36,519 nucleotides of DNA from Verrucomicrobiaceae bacterium (GTDB taxonomy: Bacteria > Verrucomicrobiota > Verrucomicrobiia > Chthoniobacterales > Terrimicrobiaceae), in assembly GCA_007280915.1 (NCBI GenBank), contig QYQL01000175.1:1-36519 (forward strand). Reading direction: 5' to 3'. The notes under the pieces were generated by a model. That model was not told the DNA's origin. It did no database searches and was given only the letters and a program-made list of their open reading frames with translations. The position numbers and the translations under genes are program-made. This document shows positions 31,783 to 36,519 of the stretch, piece by piece (position 1 is the first letter of the stretch; the number at the start of each line of letters is the position of its first letter).

Positions 31783-31825
31783 AGTCGTTTCTTGGTAGGT
31801 TGGTTTGATTGGTTGGCAGAGTTAA

Positions 31826-31844
31826 ATATTAGGTCAGCTAATAT
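31826..31844. promoter_or_regulatory. AT-rich dyad upstream of CoA-transferase, overlapping birA stop
   Basis: ATATTAG (31826-31832) and CTAATAT (31838-31844) are perfect inverted arms around GTCAG. The site is 44-62 bp upstream of the CoA-transferase start and contains the birA stop codon. It stands out as AT-rich in a GC-rich background, so it may be an operator or promoter element. No regulator is identified. Confidence 0.4.
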
Positions 31845-32608
31845 ATTTCAATCAGTTTCTCAACACTTTGATGTGGAACAAGAATTTCACTGTCCGAGGG
31901 GTCGAGAAGGCGGAGATTTCCGAGCGGATCGAGCCCGGTGAAGCGCCCGCCAAGGCACCCCCCGTCTGGTAGTTGGAGCCGCACCGGGACGGGCGTCCTC
32001 CAGCGGGCATTCAGCTCCCGGATGGCAGCCGCCATGCCGCCTTCCTGCATCTCCTGGTGGGCGTCGGCCAGCGCATTGAGCGTCCGGACGGTCATTTCAA
32101 AGACATCCGGAACATCCGGTTTTCCTGCGGCACCACAAACCCGCTCCAGGCTTGTCGAGATGGCGGCGAGTGCAGGGTCGGTGTCCCAGGGGGCGTTTTT
32201 GACATTCAGTCCGAGGCCGACAACAAGCGTCTTGCGGGTGGACTGCTCGATCAGGAGCCCTCCGAGCTTTTTGGGACCGGCCATCAGGTCGTTCGGCCAG
32301 CGGAGGCGCACCCCCGGAACCTGCATCTGCTCCAGCATGCGAACGAGATGAACCCCGACCATCAGCGAGAATCCGGCCCATTGCTGTGGGCTTCCCTCCG
32401 CGGGGAGCACGGCGGAAATCCAGAGCCCGCCGGGATCGGAAACAAAGACGCGACCGAAGCGTCCACGGCCACCGGTCTGGGTATCCGAACGCACCGCACT
32501 CCACGCGGGAAGATCGCGCGCCAGATCGTTCGTGGATCCGGCGGACAGGTATTCAAACAGCCGCCACCCGGCGGTGCCGACGGTCTGCAAGTTTTCAGTT
32601 TTCAGCAC
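31838..32608 (-). CDS. birA: Biotin--[acetyl-CoA-carboxylase] ligase, without HTH domain
   Basis: The enzyme attaches biotin to carboxyl carrier proteins via biotinyl-AMP. The catalytic domain is clear: FEYLSAGSTNDLARD, the adenylate loop TGGRGRFGRVFVSD (GRGRxGR), LRWPNDLMAGPKKLGGLLIE with the catalytic Lys, and VVGLGLNV. A short C-terminal SH3-like domain (GRFTGLDPLGNLRLLDPSD) follows. There is no N-terminal helix-turn-helix, so it is a monofunctional class I ligase that cannot repress bio genes. The start is uncertain: GTG 32608 (used) or TTG 32590. The in-frame TTG at 32707 would translate intergenic repeats. It follows riboflavin synthase by about 125 bp. Confidence 0.88.
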   Translation of the reverse strand: MLKTENLQTVGTAGWRLFEYLSAGSTNDLARDLPAWSAVRSDTQTGGRGRFGRVFVSDPGGLWISAVLPAEGSPQQWAGFSLMVGVHLVRMLEQMQVPGVRLRWPNDLMAGPKKLGGLLIEQSTRKTLVVGLGLNVKNAPWDTDPALAAISTSLERVCGAAGKPDVPDVFEMTVRTLNALADAHQEMQEGGMAAAIRELNARWRTPVPVRLQLPDGGCLGGRFTGLDPLGNLRLLDPSDSEILVPHQSVEKLIEIY

Positions 32609-32726
32609 AGAAGACTCCCGCCTCTCAATGCTTTTCTGAACACTGAACACCCGCGCGATAGCGCTTCGTAATAGACATGGATGGATTGTTGTGTAGCCGG
32701 GAGGCAAAACTGAACACTGAAAACTT
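32590..32726. repeat. Heptamer repeat cluster (CTGAAAA/CTGAACA) between ribE and birA
   Basis: Three clusters of a 7-bp unit lie within 137 bp. The first is AAGTTTTCAGTTTTCAGCAC (32589-32608; reads CTGAAAACTGAAAAC on the minus strand). The second is CTGAACACTGAACAC (32636-32650). The third is AAAACTGAACACTGAAAACT (32706-32725). The first two face each other and could fold as an imperfect hairpin (13 of 15 positions). The first cluster covers the proposed start of birA. Confidence 0.6.
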
Positions 32727-32732
32727 CAAATT

Positions 32733-33323
32733 TCACTTCGGCGCGAGGATCCGCTCGGCATATTTGGCGAGGATGTCGCACTCGAAGTTGACCTCATCGC
32801 CCGCCGCGACGGCTCCGAGGTTTGTGGCCTTGCGGGTATGGGGGATGATCCAGATCGTGAAGGTGTCCGAGCCGAGTTCCGCGACGGTGAGACTCACCCC
32901 ATTGATCGCGACGGAACCCTTGTAGGCGATGTAGCGGGCAAAATCGGCCGGCATGTTGAAGTCAAGCCGGAGATCCCCGCCCTTGGAAGTCACCGCGCGG
33001 AGCGTGGTGGTGGTGTCGATATGTCCTTGGACAAAGTGTCCACCGAGCCGACCGTCGGCCGCGAGCGCCCGCTCGAGGTTCACCCCGTCGCCCGGCCGCA
33101 GGTTCTTGAGGTTCGTGCAGCGCAGCGTCTCCTCGAGGAGATCAAACGAGATGAGGCCCTTCTTGTGTGAGGTGACGGTGAGGCAGCATCCGTTGACCGC
33201 AATGCTGTCGCCGGTGTGGATGCGCTTCTCGATATGCGGCGCTGTCAGCGTCAGTTGTGTGGATTCCGTGGTGCGGCGGAGCCATTGGCATTCGCCCAAT
33301 TCTTCGACAAGTCCTGTAAACAT
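32733..33323 (-). CDS. ribE: Riboflavin synthase (alpha subunit)
   Basis: The enzyme dismutates two 6,7-dimethyl-8-ribityllumazine molecules into riboflavin and the pyrimidinedione. The 196-residue product starts at ATG 33323 with the invariant MFTGLVEELGE. Two tandem lumazine-binding domains are present: the first with GDSIAVNGCCLTVTS and FDLLEETLRCTNL, the second with GGHFVQGHIDTTTTL and KGSVAINGVSLTVAE. FTIWIIPHTRKATNLG is typical. Two further in-frame ATGs lie upstream, but MFTGLVE is the conserved start. No FMN riboswitch-like sequence is visible upstream. The symbol ribC is also used for this gene in some species. Confidence 0.95.
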   Translation of the reverse strand: MFTGLVEELGECQWLRRTTESTQLTLTAPHIEKRIHTGDSIAVNGCCLTVTSHKKGLISFDLLEETLRCTNLKNLRPGDGVNLERALAADGRLGGHFVQGHIDTTTTLRAVTSKGGDLRLDFNMPADFARYIAYKGSVAINGVSLTVAELGSDTFTIWIIPHTRKATNLGAVAAGDEVNFECDILAKYAERILAPK

Positions 33324-33370
33324 CAGCGGCATCATCGGCGAAAATCCGCACTCTCTGCAATGGGATTTCC

Positions 33371-33541
33371 TTAAACCCGAAAACGTCCTATGGAGGGGAA
33401 TAGATGGCGCAAGATGCTGGCCGGCAGGGCCTGCGAAAGCGCGAGGCGTTTCCGCTGTGATCCGGTGAGCGCTGACAAAGGCCCTTTGCGGCCGGCAGAT
33501 TGTGGCAGATCGCCCCGATCAAAGGACGTTTTCGGGTTAAA
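33371..33541. repeat. Long imperfect palindrome with 16-bp inverted ends (MITE-like) between ribE and the antiporter
   Basis: AACCCGAAAACGTCCT (33374-33389) is an exact reverse complement of AGGACGTTTTCGGGTT (33523-33538). Inner parts also pair imperfectly: CTGGCCGGCAGGGCC near 33417-33431 with GGCCCTTTGCGGCCGGCAG near 33480-33498. TTAA stands at both outer ends (33371-33374 and 33537-33540), compatible with a 4-bp target duplication. The element fills most of the 263-bp gap. It could be a miniature transposable element or a structured leader of the antiporter mRNA. No transposase is present. Confidence 0.55.
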
Positions 33542-33586
33542 CTCGCCTTGCGGCGGGACCTCGCCGCGGATATGTGATCGTGCAAC

Positions 33587-35086
33587 ATGCTCCGGTTCCC
33601 TGCCTGGCTTGCGGGTGTCCTGCTCGCTTTCCTGTTCCTCGCCCCCCGCGCCTTTGCGGTGGAGGAAGGCGCGGCATTCCCGACGCCGTTGGAGACCTAC
33701 AACGACGGATCCGGGTTCGACGTTTGGGCGAAGCTGGCCGGGCGGATCGCCAAAGATCCCTTCAACCTCGTCGCGACGGCAATTTTCCTGGCGGCCATCG
33801 TGCACACGTTCCTCGCCGCGAGGTTCCGGATGATCTCGCACCGCTTCGAGCACGAATACGTGGCGCTGTGCCGCCGGGTGGATAATGGCGATGCGTCGGT
33901 CATCGCCCAGCGCGACAAAAAGCGGTTTCTCTCGGTGGTCTTCCATTTCCTCGGGGAAGTGGAGGCGGTCTTCGGGATCTGGCTGATCCCTCTCGCCGCG
34001 GCGATTGTGCTGATGAAGGGACCCGCCGCCGCCAAGACCTATTTCAACGGGGTGAACTTCACCGAGCCGATCTTCGTGGTTGTCGTCATGGCGATCGCCG
34101 GCTCGCGCCCGGTCCTGTTCTTTTCTGAAAAGTGCCTTGAAAAATTTGCACGCCTCGGCGGGGCGACGCCGGCGGCCTGGTGGCTCGCGATTCTGACCGC
34201 TGGCCCACTGCTCGGCTCGTTCGTCACCGAGCCTGCCGCGATGACAATCTGCGCGCTGCTTCTGGTCACGAAGTTTTTCAAGTTCCAGCCGTCCATGACT
34301 CTCCGTTACGCGACCATCGGGCTTCTGTTCGTCAACATCTCGGTGGGGGGTACGCTCACTCACTTTGCCGCGCCGCCGGTGGTGATGGTCGCCGGAAAAT
34401 GGGGCTGGGACCTGCCGTTCATGTTCATGCAGTTCGGATGGAAGGCCGCGCTCGGAATTGCCATCTCGAATGCGGTCGTTTTTTCTGTCTTCCGCACCGA
34501 GCTACTTTCGCTCCGCGGAGCCACGGAGGCGATCCCCGCGCGTTCGCCGGGAGTTCCGTCATGGGTCGTCGGCGTCCATCTGGCCTTCATTGCCTTTGTC
34601 GTTTCCACCTCGCACTACGCCGCCGTTGTCGTGCTGATCTTCATGCTGTTTCTGGCGTTTGTGATGGCGACCGAACACAGCCAGGACCAGATCAATTTGA
34701 AGCCTCCTGTCCTCGTCGGATTTTTCCTTGCCGGACTCGTCATCCACGGAGGGTGCCAGCAGTGGTGGATCGAACCGGTTCTGCGAAGCATGGGAACCGT
34801 CCCCCTGCTCTTCGGATCCACCGCGCTGACCGCATTCAATGACAACGCCGCGATCACCTACCTCGCGTCCCTCGTGCCGGGGTTCTCGCCCGAATGCAAA
34901 TTTGCGGTCGTCGCGGGTGCGGTCGCGGGAGGCGGGCTCACGGTCATCGCCAACGCCCCGAATCCGGCCGGCCAGTCGATTCTTCAGGGTCATTTCGGGG
35001 ACGAGGGCGTCAATGCCTTCAAGCTGTTTTTGGCCGCCCTTTTCCCGACGGCCGTGATGATTCTGGCATTCCTGTTTTTGCCCTGA
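33587..35086 (+). CDS. Putative Na+/H+ antiporter (PF07399/DUF1504 type)
   Basis: The 499-residue inner-membrane protein has a signal-like first segment (PAWLAGVLLAFLFLAPRAFAV) and roughly a dozen hydrophobic stretches. Motifs that recall the Na_H_antiport_3 group are a HFLGEVEAVFGIWLIPLA segment, FTEPIFVVVVMAIAGSRPVLFF and GPLLGSFVTEPAAMTICALLL. ISVGGTLTHFAAPPVVMVA and LTAFNDNAAITYLASLVP are also seen. Paired polar residues in repeats with NDNA and TEPA suggest ion-transport sites of the ion-transporter superfamily. Function is inferred from the family name, which is itself putative. It has its own upstream gap with the palindromic element. Confidence 0.82.
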   Translation: MLRFPAWLAGVLLAFLFLAPRAFAVEEGAAFPTPLETYNDGSGFDVWAKLAGRIAKDPFNLVATAIFLAAIVHTFLAARFRMISHRFEHEYVALCRRVDNGDASVIAQRDKKRFLSVVFHFLGEVEAVFGIWLIPLAAAIVLMKGPAAAKTYFNGVNFTEPIFVVVVMAIAGSRPVLFFSEKCLEKFARLGGATPAAWWLAILTAGPLLGSFVTEPAAMTICALLLVTKFFKFQPSMTLRYATIGLLFVNISVGGTLTHFAAPPVVMVAGKWGWDLPFMFMQFGWKAALGIAISNAVVFSVFRTELLSLRGATEAIPARSPGVPSWVVGVHLAFIAFVVSTSHYAAVVVLIFMLFLAFVMATEHSQDQINLKPPVLVGFFLAGLVIHGGCQQWWIEPVLRSMGTVPLLFGSTALTAFNDNAAITYLASLVPGFSPECKFAVVAGAVAGGGLTVIANAPNPAGQSILQGHFGDEGVNAFKLFLAALFPTAVMILAFLFLP

Positions 35087-35146
35087 TCCGACCGGCGGCC
35101 CCTGTCCTCACGACAGTTTGTTGGATGGTATTTTTTATTAGTTTCC

Positions 35147-35174
35147 TTTGCATATAAGTTATTTTTCGTATTAT
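35147..35174 (+). promoter_or_regulatory. Candidate promoter of trehalase-like gene
   Basis: TTTGCA (35147-35152) and TATTAT (35169-35174) are spaced by 16 bp in an AT-rich patch between the antiporter and the trehalase-like gene, about 48 bp before its ATG. The fit to sigma-70 is moderate. The gap also holds a weak CTGTC/GACAG stem at 35102-35116 that could end the antiporter transcript. Confidence 0.35.
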
Positions 35175-35221
35175 CCTCAGGACCGTGGATTTGGCAGCAA
35201 CCCCTGATCCATATCCCTGTA

Positions 35222-36519
35222 ATGATCCCGAACAGCGCCTCCCAGGTCCGCAAATACATCCAGTCCCAGTGGAACGCGACAGTCCGCGTTCCCGGTTCCG
35301 CCGCGCGCGGGGTGATTGATCTCCCGCACCCGTATGCGTCACCAACCGCCGGCGATACATTTCCGTTTCTTTGTTACTGGGACACCTATTTCACCACGCT
35401 CGGGCTGTGGGCCGACGGACGCGATGTGCTGGCGCGCGGGCAGTCGGACAACTTGGCCTGGCTGATCGAGCGCTACGGGTATGTCCCCTGCTACATCCTC
35501 GAGTGGGATCTCACCCGCTCGCAAAACCCGGTGGCCTCAATCCTTTTCCGCGAACGTTACGAGCGCGATCCCGATCCGCAGTGGCTGCGCCGGGCCTACG
35601 ACGCCATGCGCCGCGAGCATGCATTCTGGGCCACCCACCGCACGACGGCAAACGGGCTCTGCCGCGGATTCGTCCACGGCGGGCCGGACGACATCGAGAA
35701 TTTTTCCAAGGTCCTTCAGGAGCGGCTCGGGCCGGTGCCGGAGGATTTCGAGGCACGTCAGCGGTTTTTGTCCGAGGCGATGGCGGAGGCGGAGACGTGG
35801 GATTTCACCCCGCGCTTCAATGGCGAAGCGTCGCATTACAATCCGGTCGACCTGAACGCGATGGTCTATGTTCTGGAAAACAACATCGCCTGGGCGGCGG
35901 CGGAACTGGGGGACACTGCAGCCTCAACCGCATGGCAGACGAAAGCCGGACAACGACGGGAACTGATCAATAAGATTTGCTGGGATGATTCCCGGGGGTG
36001 CTACTACGACCACAACTTCGTCACCGGCGAGTTCAGCCCGGTGCTCTCGGCGGCGGTCACCTTCGCGCTGTGGGCCGGAGTTCCTGACGAAAAGCGGGCC
36101 GGTCAGTGCATCGCCCGGCTGCTCGAGTTGGAGTTCGATCACGGACTCGCCACATGCGAGCCGGGACAAAACCGGCGCTCCGTCCCCTGCCAGTGGGACT
36201 ATCCGAACGTCTGGCCGCCACTTCAGGCCTCCGCCGTCTTCGGGCTTCTCCGCTACGGTCGCGAAGCGGATGCCCGGCGCATCGCGGAAAAATATCTCGC
36301 AACCGTCTGCCGGAATTTTGAAGCGACGGGCCAGCTCTGGGAAAAATACAATGCCGCGAGCGGCGGCACCGACGTCTCGGACGAATACCCGATGCCTCCG
36401 ATGATGGGATGGACGGCCGGCACATTCTCGTGGTTCCACGCCTGGCTCACCGGAGAATCGGAACCTCCAAAAATTTGCGAATCCATCCGAGAGTGGACGG
36501 AAATCGGCGCGATGTGGGA
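35222..36519 (+). CDS. Trehalase-like glycoside hydrolase (GH37), 3' end outside window
   Basis: The reading frame opens at ATG 35222 and remains open for 432 codons to the window edge. The (alpha/alpha)6 barrel has trehalase signature 2 (QWDYPNVWPPLQ), the region of the general acid (ETWDFTPRF, as in the WDFSxR of trehalases) and EKYNAASGG...DEYPMPPMMGWTAGTF near the edge with the proposed base Glu. Signature 1 is degenerate: the PGGRFxExYxWDxY pattern appears only as GDTFPFLCYWDTYF, so the Arg and Glu of the pattern are lost. No signal peptide is present, so it is cytosolic. It may hydrolyse trehalose or a related alpha-glucoside. The start lies 135 bp after the antiporter. Confidence 0.83.
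   Translation, partial: MIPNSASQVRKYIQSQWNATVRVPGSAARGVIDLPHPYASPTAGDTFPFLCYWDTYFTTLGLWADGRDVLARGQSDNLAWLIERYGYVPCYILEWDLTRSQNPVASILFRERYERDPDPQWLRRAYDAMRREHAFWATHRTTANGLCRGFVHGGPDDIENFSKVLQERLGPVPEDFEARQRFLSEAMAEAETWDFTPRFNGEASHYNPVDLNAMVYVLENNIAWAAAELGDTAASTAWQTKAGQRRELINKICWDDSRGCYYDHNFVTGEFSPVLSAAVTFALWAGVPDEKRAGQCIARLLELEFDHGLATCEPGQNRRSVPCQWDYPNVWPPLQASAVFGLLRYGREADARRIAEKYLATVCRNFEATGQLWEKYNAASGGTDVSDEYPMPPMMGWTAGTFSWFHAWLTGESEPPKICESIREWTEIGAMW

Noticed and set aside
33324-33586. FMN riboswitch before riboflavin synthase
   Set aside because: I read both strands of the gap and found no RFN-like conserved segments; the structure present is a palindrome with inverted ends.
33371-34363. 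330-residue minus-strand frame over the antiporter start
   Set aside because: Charged low-complexity translation (R, E, D, H rich) typical of antisense frames; the plus strand encodes a convincing membrane protein.
1-36519. CRISPR array, tRNA, rRNA or IS transposase
   Set aside because: No regularly spaced direct repeats, no cloverleaf-type sequence with CCA/T-loop and no transposase reading frame were noticed; a covariance-model search was not possible.

Overview
The window looks like a piece of a GC-rich, Gram-negative chromosome, most likely from the Verrucomicrobiota or a related PVC lineage. This assignment is inferred from gene content: many glycoside hydrolases, a UroD-like protein inside a sugar cluster, a sialate-O-acetylesterase-type enzyme, lipoproteins and class B PBP-type wall genes. 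There is no rRNA or tRNA here to test it. Coding density is high and no stretch longer than 300 bases lacks a gene.

Positions 1-10811 hold a minus-strand carbohydrate cluster. It reads eda, kdgK, an esterase, an L-rhamnose mutarotase and a UroD-like protein. After a perfect TGTATACA-centred palindrome it continues with a GntR/FCD regulator, an ACS-type MFS transporter, a BNR-propeller protein, an NTF2-like protein and a truncated beta-propeller hydrolase-like protein. KDG kinase plus KDPG aldolase form the end of hexuronate/KDG catabolism. Together with the mutarotase and esterase they suggest use of a rhamnose- and uronate-containing, acetylated polymer such as rhamnogalacturonan I. The most striking feature is a ~108-residue domain I do not recognise. 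It occurs four times in three secreted proteins of this cluster, each time joined to a different catalytic-type domain. A copy of the regulator palindrome (11 of 14 positions) lies upstream of eda, so one regulator may control both transcription units.

Positions 10975-14730 carry cell-envelope and central-metabolism genes: an L,D-transpeptidase, an NAD-type 6-phosphogluconate dehydrogenase and a PBP2-like transpeptidase with only a short signal-like N-terminus.

Positions 14759-24375 hold a second glycan locus arranged around a divergent promoter. Leftward run a beta-helix lipoprotein, a GH36 alpha-galactosidase (ATGA overlap) and a GH78 alpha-L-rhamnosidase. Rightward run a secreted DNRLRE/CBM96-like protein and a GH95 alpha-L-fucosidase. 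The three glycosidases lack signal peptides, so oligosaccharides are probably imported and then dismantled in the cytoplasm.

Positions 24573-36519 are mostly housekeeping: HU protein with a terminator, an N-acetylmuramoyl-L-alanine amidase lipoprotein, hisF, a large orphan hybrid histidine kinase, a CoA-transferase, birA, riboflavin synthase, a DUF1504-type Na+/H+ antiporter and a GH37 trehalase-like gene that runs off the window. Intergenic oddities are a REP-like hairpin at the left edge, a heptamer repeat cluster at birA, and a ~165-bp imperfect palindrome with 16-bp inverted ends before the antiporter.
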